64,000 nt of DNA from JACWAE01 sp963847595 (GTDB lineage: Bacteria; Chloroflexota; Dehalococcoidia; SZUA-161): NCBI GenBank assembly GCA_963847595.1, contig CAWKAJ010000002.1:1054001-1118000 (forward strand). Reading direction: 5' to 3'. Each line of letters opens with the position of its first letter. Position 1 is the stretch's first letter. Both the position numbers and the translations under genes were made by a program. Positions 1-9,867 of the stretch are shown one piece after another. Below the pieces are notes generated by a model. The model worked only from the letters and a program-made list of their open reading frames with translations, ran no database searches and was not told the DNA's origin.

Positions 1-5
1 CTTAA

Positions 6-1976
6 CTAGAGGACACGCGCGATATCGAATGCGCGCCATAGCGCATCTATTATCTTCCCTGGCCCCTCACAATCCCCGATAGAATAGAGTTCCTTCACCT
101 TACCCTGCAAAGCTTTCAACAGGTATGTCTCCGGCTTTAGACCCAGGGCCAGTATGATTGTATCGGCCTTAAGTTCAGCCTCGAACCTATGGTATTTATT
201 CTCCACAACAGCGCCGTGCTCTGATATCCGAACCAGATTGGTATTAGTCAACACGCTCACGCCGTTCTCAGCCAGCATCTTAAAGAGATATTGCTTGTTT
301 GCCTCGAAGACATCAGAGATGATCTCCTCAAGCGCTTCAACTATAGTTACCCTCTTGCCCTTTTGCGCCAGGTAGACTGCGGTTTCGCAACCCACCAGGC
401 CACCGCCCGCGACGACGACACGTTCGCCAGCCTTTTTCTTGGCCAAGAGGACATCAATGGCAGTGACAACCTTCTCATTCTTGATTCCCGGGATCTCGGG
501 CACCAGTGGGCTGGAGCCTGTGGCAACGATCACTACCTCCGGTTTCATCTTCTTCACCAGCTCCATGGTAACCGCCTGCCTCAACTCGGTCTTCACACCA
601 AGCTTCCTCAACTGGGTAACATAGTAATCGTTCAGCAGTCTCACATCGCGCTTAAACTCGGGGACCGATCCCTCTATCAGATGTCCCCCCAGCCTATCGC
701 GCTTTTCATACAGGGTTACCTGATGCCCCCTCAATGCAGCTACTCTGGCTGCCTCCATGCCTGCAATGCCACCTCCCACCACGAGCACAGCCCTGGGTTT
801 CTCAGACGGGGTTATGGTGTACTCTTTCTCGTTGCCTGTGGCAGGGTTCACAGTACAGCTCAAGGAGACTCCTGTCATTATCCTGGCTAAACACCCATCG
901 TGACACCCTATACAAGGGCAGATGTCCTCCAGCCTGCCTTCCTTTACCTTCAAAGGCCATTCCGGATCCGCCAGAAGCGCCCTTCCCAGAGCGACAAAAT
1001 CCGCTTTCCCTGCCTTGAGAACGCCGTCTGCCAGCTCCGCATATCCCAGCCGTCCTACGGTGATAACGGGGATTTTAACCGCCTTCTTAGCTGCTTCTGC
1101 CATGTCTACCATGCAGCCAGGCGGCTGGTATATTGGGGGATGCGGCCAGTACCAATCATCGTAGCAGCCAGCATCGACATGGAGGGCATCTACACCTGCC
1201 TTCTCCAATCTCCTGGCAATCTCCAAAGACTCCTCGACGCCACGACCACCTTCCAGGTAATGGTTGATGGCATACCTGTAGATTACAGGGAAGTCACTTC
1301 CCGCTTTCCCTTTTATGTTTTTTATGATTTCCAACGAAAACCGCAGCCTGTTGTCCAGGTCTCCCCCGTACTTATCTTTCCGTTTGTTCCACAGAGAGGT
1401 CGTAAACTGGTCCATCAGGTATCCCTCGTGACCATGCAGCTCTATGGCATCGATGCCTGCTGCCTTAACTATCTCAGCAGCGGTATTGAAAGATTCCACT
1501 ATAGCGTCCACCTCGCCTATCGTGAGCTCGCGGGTGACTACTTTCTGGTCCCAGACGTTTGGCACGGCAGATGCTCCCACCGCTTCGAGGTTCAATAGTG
1601 CTATCATATGGGGGTTAAACACGCGTCCGAAGCCTGCTGTCAACTGGATCGCTATCTTAGCACCATGGCTGTGAACAGAATCGGCTAGCTGCCTCAGCAT
1701 AGGTATAACGTCGGGACTATCGATTCTTGGTACGAAGGACATCCCCTGCTTTTTTATCGGGCCGAACTCAATGTCAAGGATAGGAAGGCAAAGCCCGGTT
1801 ATTATCAGACCGACGCCACCTTTGGCCCGTGCCACATAGTAATCTATAACTCGCTGCGAAATCATGCCATCTGGTTCTATGAGTCCAATAATGCCCATGG
1901 GTGCCATCGCTATTCTGTTCTTTATCAGCAGCTTGCCTATTCTACCCGGCTCGAATAACTTCTCGATCTTGTACAT
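6..1976 (-). CDS. Old-yellow-enzyme / 2,4-dienoyl-CoA reductase-type Fe-S flavoprotein
   Basis: 656 aa, complete; the stop lies at the window edge. The start is preceded by GGAGGTGAGAT. Residues 1 to about 340 form an OYE-type FMN TIM barrel. A [4Fe-4S] Cys set follows (C355, C358, C362, C374), then an FAD Rossmann fold (VVGGGIAGME) and an NAD(P)H site (VVVAGGGLVGCE). This is the layout of FadH, BaiCD/BaiH and trimethylamine dehydrogenase: electrons pass from NAD(P)H through FAD and Fe-S to FMN, which reduces an activated C=C bond. The two acyl-CoA dehydrogenases upstream on the same strand suggest an enoyl-CoA or cyclic enone substrate. The exact substrate cannot be read from the sequence. 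Confidence 0.9.
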   Translation of the reverse strand: MYKIEKLFEPGRIGKLLIKNRIAMAPMGIIGLIEPDGMISQRVIDYYVARAKGGVGLIITGLCLPILDIEFGPIKKQGMSFVPRIDSPDVIPMLRQLADSVHSHGAKIAIQLTAGFGRVFNPHMIALLNLEAVGASAVPNVWDQKVVTRELTIGEVDAIVESFNTAAEIVKAAGIDAIELHGHEGYLMDQFTTSLWNKRKDKYGGDLDNRLRFSLEIIKNIKGKAGSDFPVIYRYAINHYLEGGRGVEESLEIARRLEKAGVDALHVDAGCYDDWYWPHPPIYQPPGCMVDMAEAAKKAVKIPVITVGRLGYAELADGVLKAGKADFVALGRALLADPEWPLKVKEGRLEDICPCIGCHDGCLARIMTGVSLSCTVNPATGNEKEYTITPSEKPRAVLVVGGGIAGMEAARVAALRGHQVTLYEKRDRLGGHLIEGSVPEFKRDVRLLNDYYVTQLRKLGVKTELRQAVTMELVKKMKPEVVIVATGSSPLVPEIPGIKNEKVVTAIDVLLAKKKAGERVVVAGGGLVGCETAVYLAQKGKRVTIVEALEEIISDVFEANKQYLFKMLAENGVSVLTNTNLVRISEHGAVVENKYHRFEAELKADTIILALGLKPETYLLKALQGKVKELYSIGDCEGPGKIIDALWRAFDIARVL

Positions 1977-2204
1977 ATCTCACCTCCTATCTCTAGCTGA
2001 TACGCACGTCAACTCCAGAAGCTCCCGGAAGTGCTGGCAGTAGTGCACCAATGCTAATATCCGGCCTGGTTACTGTCAACACCTTGGGAATACAGAGAAA
2101 AGTCACCTATTGACGCAATGCGACCCAACAAAACGCTATGCTGTCCGGCATGGGTCTGCCGACCTCAAAGGCTGTTCCTCTTCAGGCTTATTTGAATAAA
2201 TGGC

Positions 2205-3338
2205 TCACAGCCCTATGTTTACTGCGACCTTTTCCAGGTGCAAGTCAGTATCTCCCAGGAAGGACTCCGCCCCCAGGACGCGGCGGTAATACAGACCGAT
2301 GTCATGGTCCATGGTGAAACCTATGGCTCCATGTATTTTGACCCCACTCAAGGCAACACTCCTGTATACCTCATTGGCCCTCGCTTTGGCGATGGCAATT
2401 TGCAGATCACAAGGAGCACCAGTGCTGAGCAGCCATGCTGCCTGGTAGACCAGGTACTGTAGTCCCTCGATATCAATGAGCATGTCAACAAGCTTGTGCT
2501 GTATGACCTGGAAAGACCCGATGGGCTTCCCGAACTGCATCCTCTCTTTAGCATAGGTGTTCGACATATCCAGAACCGCCTGGCATGCCCCGGATACTTC
2601 TGCACATTTCAATACTGTGGCCTTTCTCATGATATACTCAACTATGTCCCAGCCCTGGCCCGCCTTGCCCAGAATATCTTCCTTGGGAATCTTCACATTC
2701 TTAAAACTAACCCTGCACTGCCTCTCACCGGTTAGTGTGGGTATTGTTTCCATACTCGTGCCCGGCTTCCTGGCGTCAACGATGAAAAATGTCAGCCCCT
2801 TCTCTGGTACCTTGCCCCTGGCGGTCCGAGCTATGACCAGCAAATAGTCGGCCGCATTGGCATAAGGGACAAACATCTTCTCCCCATTGATTACAAATTC
2901 TCCACCTTCCAACTTCGCCTCGGCTTTTATTGCTGAAGCACCATAGCCTCCTGATGGCTCAGTCATCGCCAGAGTCCAAATCTTTTCCCCTCCACCAATG
3001 GGAGCAAGATATTCTGCCTTTTGGGAGTCATTACCATACTCGAGTATGGGGAGAGCGCAAAGCGCTACGGTAGAGAAGAAAGGCCCGGGCAGAATGTTTC
3101 GGCCCATCTCTTCCATTAAAACCATCAAGTCTATAAAGTCAGCATTTAAGCCTCCATATTCCTCAGGGAAGACAAGACCCATCCATCCCATCTCTGCCAT
3201 ATGGCGCCAGGCTACAGAATCATAGCCCTTCTCGTCCTTCTCAAGCTCTTTAACCTTGGTTTTGGGACATTCCCTGGCTAGAAAGCGCCTTGCTTCATTG
3301 CGGAGCATATCCTGGTGTTCGGAAAAGCTAAAATCCAT
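2205..3338 (-). CDS. Acyl-CoA dehydrogenase, possibly the non-catalytic partner subunit
   Basis: 377 aa from the ATG at 3338, which has GAGGTG six bases upstream; a GTG three codons earlier is less likely. The FAD-dependent acyl-CoA dehydrogenase fold is clear (TEPSGGYGAS, GEKMFVPYA, KERMQFGKPIGSFQ). At the usual catalytic-base position the protein reads FLGDTDLH instead of the EGT motif. It also lacks the alternative Glu-Arg pair of isovaleryl/long-chain enzymes in the helix after the FAD domain. With the next gene it may form a heteromeric dehydrogenase in which it provides structure or the FAD site. It follows its partner by 19 bases. Confidence 0.88.
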   Translation of the reverse strand: MDFSFSEHQDMLRNEARRFLARECPKTKVKELEKDEKGYDSVAWRHMAEMGWMGLVFPEEYGGLNADFIDLMVLMEEMGRNILPGPFFSTVALCALPILEYGNDSQKAEYLAPIGGGEKIWTLAMTEPSGGYGASAIKAEAKLEGGEFVINGEKMFVPYANAADYLLVIARTARGKVPEKGLTFFIVDARKPGTSMETIPTLTGERQCRVSFKNVKIPKEDILGKAGQGWDIVEYIMRKATVLKCAEVSGACQAVLDMSNTYAKERMQFGKPIGSFQVIQHKLVDMLIDIEGLQYLVYQAAWLLSTGAPCDLQIAIAKARANEVYRSVALSGVKIHGAIGFTMDHDIGLYYRRVLGAESFLGDTDLHLEKVAVNIGL

Positions 3339-3357
3339 CGCGATCACCTCTATCCTT

Positions 3358-4563
3358 TCAATATGATTTAGGTAGCCCCAGCTTGAATTGCCCGATGATG
3401 TTTTTCTCTATTTCGTCTGTGCCGGCTGCTATGGTAATACCCGGAAAGAGCAAATACAGATGCTGTATGGTTCCTTTTAGCTTGGCAAACTTGGAATTCT
3501 GGCCTATCTGGGAATAGGCTCCTAATATCTCTGTGCCGGTATTAGCCATCCACTCCTGTAGACAGTCACCGTACGCCTTATTTCGGGAAGCCTCGTAGAT
3601 AGGGATTACACCTTGGCTCATCTTCCAGGCTATTTCGTACGACAGCATCTTTAAGGTTTCCAGTTCTACTGCCCTTTCTGCCAGCTTATGCCGAATTACA
3701 GGGTTCTGAGATAGCGGTACCCCATTTTCTTTAGTTTCGGCTACGTACTCCACAAGACTCTCCAGCATTCGTTTCCCAGCTCCGTATGTCTGAGCGCCAA
3801 CACTGTGTCTTTCGTAAGCTAGAGATTGCATTAACTGATACCACCCCCGGTTTTCTTGGCCAACAAGGTTAGCTGCGGGAACCCGGACATTGTCGAAAAA
3901 GACTTCGTTGAAAATATGAACGCCGGAATAGTTTAGTAATGGTCTAATCGTTATTCCGGGGCTTTTCATGTCCACGATGAGCAGGCTAATGCCATGCTGT
4001 TTCTTGGCAGCGTTAGGGTCTGTTACCACTGCAATCCAGCACCATCTGGCCCTGTGGGCACAACTTGTCCAAACCTTTTGTCCGTTGACTACATATTCAT
4101 CGCCCTCTCGAATAGCCCGAGTCTGAATATTGGCAAAGTCCGATCCAGCATTGGGTTCGCTGTAACCGGTGCACCACACGCCATCCGGGTCCCCCGCGGC
4201 GATAAGCGGCAGGTATTTTTGCCTCTGCTCCTCGCTGCCATACATCATCAGGGACGGACCTACCCAGGCGGTCCCGCTAATGCCCATCCCCAGACCCGGG
4301 ATTCCCCAATAGGTAGCTTCCATAGCCATGACCATTTGCTCGAGGTATGAAGCTTCCTGTCCTCCATATTTTTTTGGCCAGGCCATAACAAGCCAGCCTT
4401 TCAGGGCAAGTTTCTTCGAGATAGACATAGTAAAAGCCCAGTCTTCGTCACGGCTTTCTTCATCAAGAAAATTGTAAATAAAATCCGGGGGTATTTCTGC
4501 CTTGGCAAATCTGCGTATCTCTTCTCGTAATGCATCTTCTTTTTCGCCTAACTTAAAATCCAT
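3358..4563 (-). CDS. Acyl-CoA dehydrogenase, catalytic-type subunit
   Basis: 401 aa; start preceded by GGAGGAGAAAT. Typical acyl-CoA dehydrogenase: WCTGYSEPNAGSD flavin motif, VNGQKVWTS, and C-terminal AAGTDEIEKNIIG. Ala replaces the classic C-terminal catalytic Glu, but LAYERHSVG carries a Glu-Arg pair where isovaleryl- and long-chain dehydrogenases keep their catalytic Glu. It probably oxidises a branched or bulky acyl-CoA, passing electrons to ETF (no etf genes in the window). It is the first gene of a minus-strand group with the paired dehydrogenase and, after a gap of 228 bases, the OYE-type enzyme. Confidence 0.9.
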   Translation of the reverse strand: MDFKLGEKEDALREEIRRFAKAEIPPDFIYNFLDEESRDEDWAFTMSISKKLALKGWLVMAWPKKYGGQEASYLEQMVMAMEATYWGIPGLGMGISGTAWVGPSLMMYGSEEQRQKYLPLIAAGDPDGVWCTGYSEPNAGSDFANIQTRAIREGDEYVVNGQKVWTSCAHRARWCWIAVVTDPNAAKKQHGISLLIVDMKSPGITIRPLLNYSGVHIFNEVFFDNVRVPAANLVGQENRGWYQLMQSLAYERHSVGAQTYGAGKRMLESLVEYVAETKENGVPLSQNPVIRHKLAERAVELETLKMLSYEIAWKMSQGVIPIYEASRNKAYGDCLQEWMANTGTEILGAYSQIGQNSKFAKLKGTIQHLYLLFPGITIAAGTDEIEKNIIGQFKLGLPKSY

Positions 4564-4994
4564 ATTTCTCCTCCGTCAATAATTAATTGACTGTTTACAG
4601 GGGCAGACTTTTGGTCGCTTTGGCCACGTGCACAAAGCTTCAAGGGTTGCTTTGTGGCTAGTTTACCACTTTTCAACCAATGTTTCTTGCCCCTTACTGG
4701 CAATCTGAACCGCACTCCCAAACTTGTACACGTGAACGAGTTCTGTAAATGGTATCAGGTGCCCCCTTCAGGGTCGCCTTTTCAGCTTTTAAAGTCACGA
4801 TTCTAACGCCCAATGTATCTCCAGAAACCAGTCCTTTCATCGACTGACATTTTCCCTGAACTGTTAGCTACTGACAAAATTGTAGACCATCGACATGCTG
4901 CATACTGACTTGGTCTATGCGTGTTACACTATCTGAGTGTCAACAAATCTATATTGTCACAATGTGTCGCTGAGCATTAAGGAGGTGGTAAATC
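4564..4994. other. Intergenic region, 431 bp
   Basis: Divergent gap between the acyl-CoA dehydrogenase genes and the short rhodanese gene. It must hold promoters for both directions. I see no convincing -35/-10 pair, no RNA gene and no family palindrome here. Confidence 0.4.
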
Positions 4995-5243
4995 ATGAAG
5001 CATGGCACTGAGACTGAGAAGCAGAATGGGAAACAGAGTACGCTTCGGGACCGAATGGGGGATTTACCACACCACATAGAGATACTTGCATATTGCTCGG
5101 TAGGTCAGAGATCATACTATGCCTCCCGTGCTCTACGCCTTAACGGATTCAAAGCCAGTAATTTATCTGGCGGTATGAAGACATACATGGCACAAAGGCG
5201 TTTGAAAAGCCCATCAAATACTGGACAGCACTATACGCTCTAA
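4995..5243 (+). CDS. Short orphan rhodanese-like domain (C-terminal half)
   Basis: 82 aa. An excellent Shine-Dalgarno (AAGGAGGTGGTAAATC) precedes the ATG, so it is probably translated. LPHHIEILAYCSVGQRSYYA and LSGGMKTY match the second half of rhodanese domains found at the C terminus of CoA-disulfide-reductase-type flavoproteins. CSVGQRS is the six-residue active-site loop with its persulfide Cys. The N-terminal half of the fold is missing and the first 24 residues are polar and unrelated. It may be a decayed remnant or a minimal sulfur carrier. There is no oxidoreductase partner next to it. Confidence 0.6.
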   Translation: MKHGTETEKQNGKQSTLRDRMGDLPHHIEILAYCSVGQRSYYASRALRLNGFKASNLSGGMKTYMAQRRLKSPSNTGQHYTL

Positions 5244-5319
5244 GGATAAATGTTTGATGTCGTCAATAGTGACCTGCGGAGCCAGTCTCCATGGAGGGCA
5301 CAGGTTAAAATCAAGCCCT

Positions 5320-6447
5320 CTAACCTTCGCTCGGGATAGCCTGCAACGTCATGGATTCCCGCTCCAGTACCTTAAACAGGGCGTCCACAACCATCGGGTC
5401 CCATTGTGCCCCGGCCCCTTTCTTGAGTATTTGAACGGCTTCTTCATTGCTGAGTCGAGGACGATAGGGACGGGGACAGGTCATAGCATCATAGGCATCA
5501 GCCACAGCCATTATGCGCGCCCCCAGAGGTATTGACTCCCCCTTCAGATTCCTAGGATAACCTTTGCCGTTATACCACTCGTGATGAGTCTCAATCAAGC
5601 TCACAACATCCTTGAAATACCCCGTATGATTTATTATCTCCACCGCCACCGTGGGGTGTCGCTTCACCTCGCTGTACTCAGCAGGGGTCAACAGGCCCGG
5701 TTTAAACAGAATATGGTCCGGAATAACAATCTTGCCTATATCATGTAGTATAGCAGCAGTCTTTATCTGCTTCACCAGCTCATCAGAGCAACGAAGCTGG
5801 ACAGCGATCTCGCTGGCTCTAAGTCCCACACGCTCAGAATGGCCGCGCGCGTAAGGTTCATGTACCTCAGCCATCAGCGCCAGTGACTTAGCCATATGCA
5901 AATATGCCTCCTCCAAACCATCTCGCTGAGACGCGCCACCTAGCGTATCGAGGACTATCTGCTCGCGTGATAGCGCCTGGATAGCTTGATCGTAGTACTC
6001 TTGTATCTGCTCTATCTGTTCCTTCACCTTCTGCTCCAGATGGCGCTGGTACTCCCTGTTTTCCAATACCAGCCTCCTTCTTTCCAGAGCCCTTCTTACC
6101 CTCATGCTCAGGTCATCCAGGTCAAAAGGTTTGGTCACATAATCATACGCCCCGAGCTTCATGGCTTCCACAGCCGTCTTAGCGTCTGCCACAGCAGTTA
6201 TCATGATCACGCAGGTATCAGGGTGGTCAGTGACCATCTGGGGCAGCGCCTCTATACCTGATAGCCCTGGCATCTTTATATCCATAAGCACCAGGTCAAA
6301 GTCCTTCATGAAGGCTTCCCATAGAGCCTCGTTGCCATCAGACGCTACTTCACAACGATAGCCATCCCCCTCTAATTTGCGGGTGAGCATGCTCCTGATC
6401 GCATCTTCGTCGTCAACTATTAATATCGCTACTTCCGCTTCTTCCAT
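5320..6447 (-). CDS. Response regulator with HD-GYP phosphodiesterase output
   Basis: 375 aa. The N-terminal receiver domain (about 1-125) has VDDEDA and the phosphoacceptor Asp in LVLMDIKMPG. A coiled linker (about 130-170) leads to an HD-GYP domain with HDIGKI and NGKGYP. HD-GYP domains hydrolyse cyclic di-GMP (some cyclic GMP-AMP). The gene lies 16 bases after the multi-PAS histidine kinase on the same strand, so the kinase is its likely partner. A diguanylate cyclase (37.6-39.5 kb) could supply the opposite activity. Confidence 0.93.
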   Translation of the reverse strand: MEEAEVAILIVDDEDAIRSMLTRKLEGDGYRCEVASDGNEALWEAFMKDFDLVLMDIKMPGLSGIEALPQMVTDHPDTCVIMITAVADAKTAVEAMKLGAYDYVTKPFDLDDLSMRVRRALERRRLVLENREYQRHLEQKVKEQIEQIQEYYDQAIQALSREQIVLDTLGGASQRDGLEEAYLHMAKSLALMAEVHEPYARGHSERVGLRASEIAVQLRCSDELVKQIKTAAILHDIGKIVIPDHILFKPGLLTPAEYSEVKRHPTVAVEIINHTGYFKDVVSLIETHHEWYNGKGYPRNLKGESIPLGARIMAVADAYDAMTCPRPYRPRLSNEEAVQILKKGAGAQWDPMVVDALFKVLERESMTLQAIPSEG

Positions 6448-6463
6448 CTCGCACCCCCTGGAC

Positions 6464-9400
6464 TCACTGACCTTCAGAGACTATCGGTATTTCTACCACA
6501 AAGGTAGCACCTTCTCCGAGCTTGCTCCTGGCATATATACGTCCACCATGAGCTTCCACAAGCCCATAGCAGATGCTCAGCCCCAACCCCGTCCCCTTGC
6601 CCACCTCTTTGGTGGTAAAGAACGGGTCAAATATCCTCTTCATGTTCTCCTCCAGAATGCCTGGACCATCATCGGCAAAGCTTATCTGAACCATATCTCC
6701 TACCTTTTGTGTCTTTACCACAAGCCTTCCCTTCCCATGTGCCTCCACCATCGCTTGCTCAGCGTTATTGAGAATGTTTACGAAGACCTGCTGCATCTGG
6801 AAAAAATCAGCCATCGTCTTCGGCAGGTCAGCGGCAAAATCTACAACCACCTCAATATTATTCACCTTCATCTGATGAGCGCGCAGTTCCAGGGTCTTCT
6901 CAACAACCTCGTTAAGCGAGATAAGCTGCTTCTCAGGCTCATGCCTGCGGGCAAAGGAAAGTAAATTCTGTGTTATTTTAGCAGCGCGTTGCGCCTCCCT
7001 GTAGATGATACTCAGATCCTTCTTCGTAGTCTCATCCAGATCATTCCTTGCCGTCAAAAGCTGGGCGAAACCCTGTATTGCAGCGATAGGGTTGTTCAAC
7101 TCGTGCGCAACGCCGGCTGATAGCTCACCGACTGCAGCAAGACGGCCGGCGAGTAGAAGCTGCTCCTCCATCCTCTGCTTCTCCCCCTCAGCCTTTTTAC
7201 GCTCGGTGATGTCAGTTAGAAAGTTCAGTGTAGCCGGCCTGCCCTCCCAGTTGAACACGACTGTGCTAATCTCCACCCATCTGATATTCCCTGTTTTGTC
7301 AACAACCCTGAAGGAGTATAAGGGAGGTGGGGATCCGCCTCTAATCCTTTCCAGATAGCGTTCCATCACCATTTGCCGGTCGTCAGGATAGATAAAATAG
7401 GTAAATGGTTTGAAGGCCAGATCTTCCCGGGCGTATCCCAACAGCCCTACTACCTTAGAATTGAAGAACTTGATCATCCCGTCCTGAGCCACCAAAATGA
7501 ACTCATTGGCGTTATCTACAACCAGGCGATATCTTTCCTCCGATGATTTTAGCGCCTCCTCAGCTCTCTTGCGTTCGCTTATGTCTCTGAAAATACCGGC
7601 CAGATAATGTCTCCCGGCGAAAGTCACTAACGACGGAGTGACCTCAGCGTACAATACACTACCATCTTTTCTCTTAAGAGGGAGTACCTTGACCCCTGGC
7701 GATCCACCCTGTTGCTCTCGTTCAATCTCCGTCATGATATAGGGCAGGTCTTTCTTGGGATGAATGTCAGTGACTTTCAAATTTCTTATTTCTTCCAGGC
7801 TGTAGCCCAGCATCTGGCACATAGCTTTGTTGCATGTATATAGGCTCTTCGTTTCCAAGTCTGTAACTAATATTCCGTCAACAGAATTATCAAAGATAGC
7901 CCTAAATCTTTCTTCTGACTCTCGGAGTTCCCCCTCCATCCGCCTCCGTTCCGTAATATCACGCGCCACGGCCACAATACCCTTCGGCTCTCCTTCTTTC
8001 CCTCTTATAAGTGACACGCTGGTCTCGATAAGTGCCCTCTTCCCATCTTTTCTGTTAATGTAATACTCAATGTCCTTGACCGAACCTGTTTCCACTATCT
8101 TCGACATGTTTTCCAGCGCTTTTGGCCGGTCTTCGGTGACAATGATGTCAAAGGGGTTCTTTCCTACTAGATCCGCTCTGTTTTCCAGGCCATACATCCT
8201 TAAGCCAGCTTCGTTGATATCTACAATTCTTCCCCTCAAATCTGCAATTGCGACGCTTTCTGTAGTCATCTTGACTGCATCGGACAGGCGGCGTAATTCC
8301 TCCTCCATCTTCCTGCGCTCTGTTATGTCGCGGGCAACCCCGAGAATTCCCACGGGCTTCCCCTCCAGATCACGCAGAAAATCCATTTTGACCTCGCCCC
8401 AGACCGTGCCACCATTCTTGCATTTGTGCTCCAACTCTAGAGCCACCGGCCCGGATAAATCCCTTCGCCCCATGTTCTCCGCAGCCATATGTTCTGCGAA
8501 CACCTTCACTGCAACTTCAACAGAGGCAGGAGACAAGGTTTCCTCCAAACTCAGCCCCATTGCTTCTTCAACACTGTAGCCCCTGAAATGCCTGATGGCT
8601 GGACTAAAATATGTGAACCTCAAGTTCATATCCGACGTCCAGATCACATCTGTTACGTTATCCGCAAGTAAACGATACCGTTGCTCACTCTGCCGCAAAG
8701 CTTCCTCAGCTATCTTGCGCTCAGTGATATCCCTTAAATTGATGACTATGCCTTTCACAACTGGATTATCGAGAAGATTGCTGCCTATAGCTTCAATAGA
8801 ACGCCATGAGCCATCTTTGTGCTGAGCACGCACCTCGGTATGTAGAGTGCCGACTCTATTCTGTAAAAATTCAGCGAAGAGCTCGCCTACCTTTGTAACA
8901 TCGTCCGGGTGAATTCGCTCGTACAGTCCGCCACCGACTCTCTCTTCCGGCTTAAACCCCAATAAACCTTCGTAAGATGGGCTTTCATAGCGGATGGTTC
9001 CATCCTCATTCATAATCGTTACAGCATCGAGAGAATTCTCCATGAGCGCCCTGAAATACTTCTCGCTGTGTTCTAATGCCTCCTCCACCCGTTTGCGTTC
9101 AGTGATGTCACTGACTATCATTCCAACCCCGTGCCACATCTTGAATGCCTTGATACTCAAGTGCTTGTCTCCAAATCTCGGATGCGGGATGATATCGTCA
9201 GCAAAGAAAGGCTTCCCTGTTTCTATCACACTCAAATACTTCTCGTACCTTCCAGTCCTCCTAATATCAGGTACAATCTCAGTAATGTTCTTTCCCGCAT
9301 CAGCATCTAGGGAGACGCCAAGGAGTTTTTCCCCGGCAGGGTTTATGCTCACCAGGTTAAGGTTTTCGTCGAACATCAAGAACGCGTCCACAGATGCATC

Positions 9401-9493
9401 TGCGAAGGCGTCCAGCCCGTTCTCCGGCCTCTGCAACAACTTCACAGAGCTGCGGTGATTGTTCTTTCGTGGTTGCCTGTTATTCCTGGCCAT
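6464..9493 (-). CDS. Six-PAS sensor histidine kinase
   Basis: 1009 aa, no transmembrane segment seen, so probably cytosolic. Six PAS/PAC units of about 125 residues each end in the DITERK/DISERK signature; they span about residues 20-770. HisKA follows, with the phosphoacceptor His in SAGVAHELNNP, then an HATPase domain (FADDGPGI, GTGLGL). Such chains usually read redox, oxygen or small ligands; no cofactor residues can be assigned by eye. It sits between an HTH gene and its likely partner, the receiver/HD-GYP protein. Confidence 0.93.
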   Translation of the reverse strand: MARNNRQPRKNNHRSSVKLLQRPENGLDAFADASVDAFLMFDENLNLVSINPAGEKLLGVSLDADAGKNITEIVPDIRRTGRYEKYLSVIETGKPFFADDIIPHPRFGDKHLSIKAFKMWHGVGMIVSDITERKRVEEALEHSEKYFRALMENSLDAVTIMNEDGTIRYESPSYEGLLGFKPEERVGGGLYERIHPDDVTKVGELFAEFLQNRVGTLHTEVRAQHKDGSWRSIEAIGSNLLDNPVVKGIVINLRDITERKIAEEALRQSEQRYRLLADNVTDVIWTSDMNLRFTYFSPAIRHFRGYSVEEAMGLSLEETLSPASVEVAVKVFAEHMAAENMGRRDLSGPVALELEHKCKNGGTVWGEVKMDFLRDLEGKPVGILGVARDITERRKMEEELRRLSDAVKMTTESVAIADLRGRIVDINEAGLRMYGLENRADLVGKNPFDIIVTEDRPKALENMSKIVETGSVKDIEYYINRKDGKRALIETSVSLIRGKEGEPKGIVAVARDITERRRMEGELRESEERFRAIFDNSVDGILVTDLETKSLYTCNKAMCQMLGYSLEEIRNLKVTDIHPKKDLPYIMTEIEREQQGGSPGVKVLPLKRKDGSVLYAEVTPSLVTFAGRHYLAGIFRDISERKRAEEALKSSEERYRLVVDNANEFILVAQDGMIKFFNSKVVGLLGYAREDLAFKPFTYFIYPDDRQMVMERYLERIRGGSPPPLYSFRVVDKTGNIRWVEISTVVFNWEGRPATLNFLTDITERKKAEGEKQRMEEQLLLAGRLAAVGELSAGVAHELNNPIAAIQGFAQLLTARNDLDETTKKDLSIIYREAQRAAKITQNLLSFARRHEPEKQLISLNEVVEKTLELRAHQMKVNNIEVVVDFAADLPKTMADFFQMQQVFVNILNNAEQAMVEAHGKGRLVVKTQKVGDMVQISFADDGPGILEENMKRIFDPFFTTKEVGKGTGLGLSICYGLVEAHGGRIYARSKLGEGATFVVEIPIVSEGQ

Positions 9494-9534
9494 GTCTTAC
9501 CGCCTCACTCCAAATCGAAAGCTTCTCGTCAGTT

Positions 9535-9774
9535 CTAATTAACAATCTTTTCTCCTGCCGCACCAGTCTTCGGGTGGCGTGTAGATTCCTCCAGAAAAGA
9601 AAGCACGTCATCTCGCAGATACCTTCTGTCGCCGCGTGGGCCAACGCGATAGGATTTCAACATCCTGCTGTCGCTCCATCGTCTTACGGTAGAAATGCTA
9701 ACATGCAGGAAATCGGCTACCTGGCGAATTGTGAGCATCGTTTCCAACTGGACTTCACTCGTCATTTGCCTCAT
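9535..9774 (-). CDS. Excisionase/MerR-type helix-turn-helix protein
   Basis: 79 aa. MLTIRQVADFLHVSISTVRR followed by GDRRYLRDDVLSFL is the BldC/AlpA-like winged HTH seen in small DNA-binding proteins. It precedes the histidine kinase by 41 bases and may share its transcript. A 14-bp direct repeat about 95-130 bp upstream (9868-9905) is a candidate binding site, perhaps for autoregulation. Three ATG codons (residues 1, 4 and 13) could start it. No integrase is nearby, so a regulatory rather than excisionase role is more likely. Confidence 0.8.
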   Translation of the reverse strand: MRQMTSEVQLETMLTIRQVADFLHVSISTVRRWSDSRMLKSYRVGPRGDRRYLRDDVLSFLEESTRHPKTGAAGEKIVN

Positions 9775-9867
9775 ACTTCACTCTCTGCATACCTATGTTG
9801 ACCTCTAACAAACTACTAGTAATTGCACTATCCTCGTTAAACACTAGCATACCCTTCACCCGCACAG

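Noticed and set aside
9535..9774. Prophage or integrative element excisionase
   Set aside because: No integrase, attachment-site repeat or phage gene nearby; the operon context with a kinase fits a regulator.
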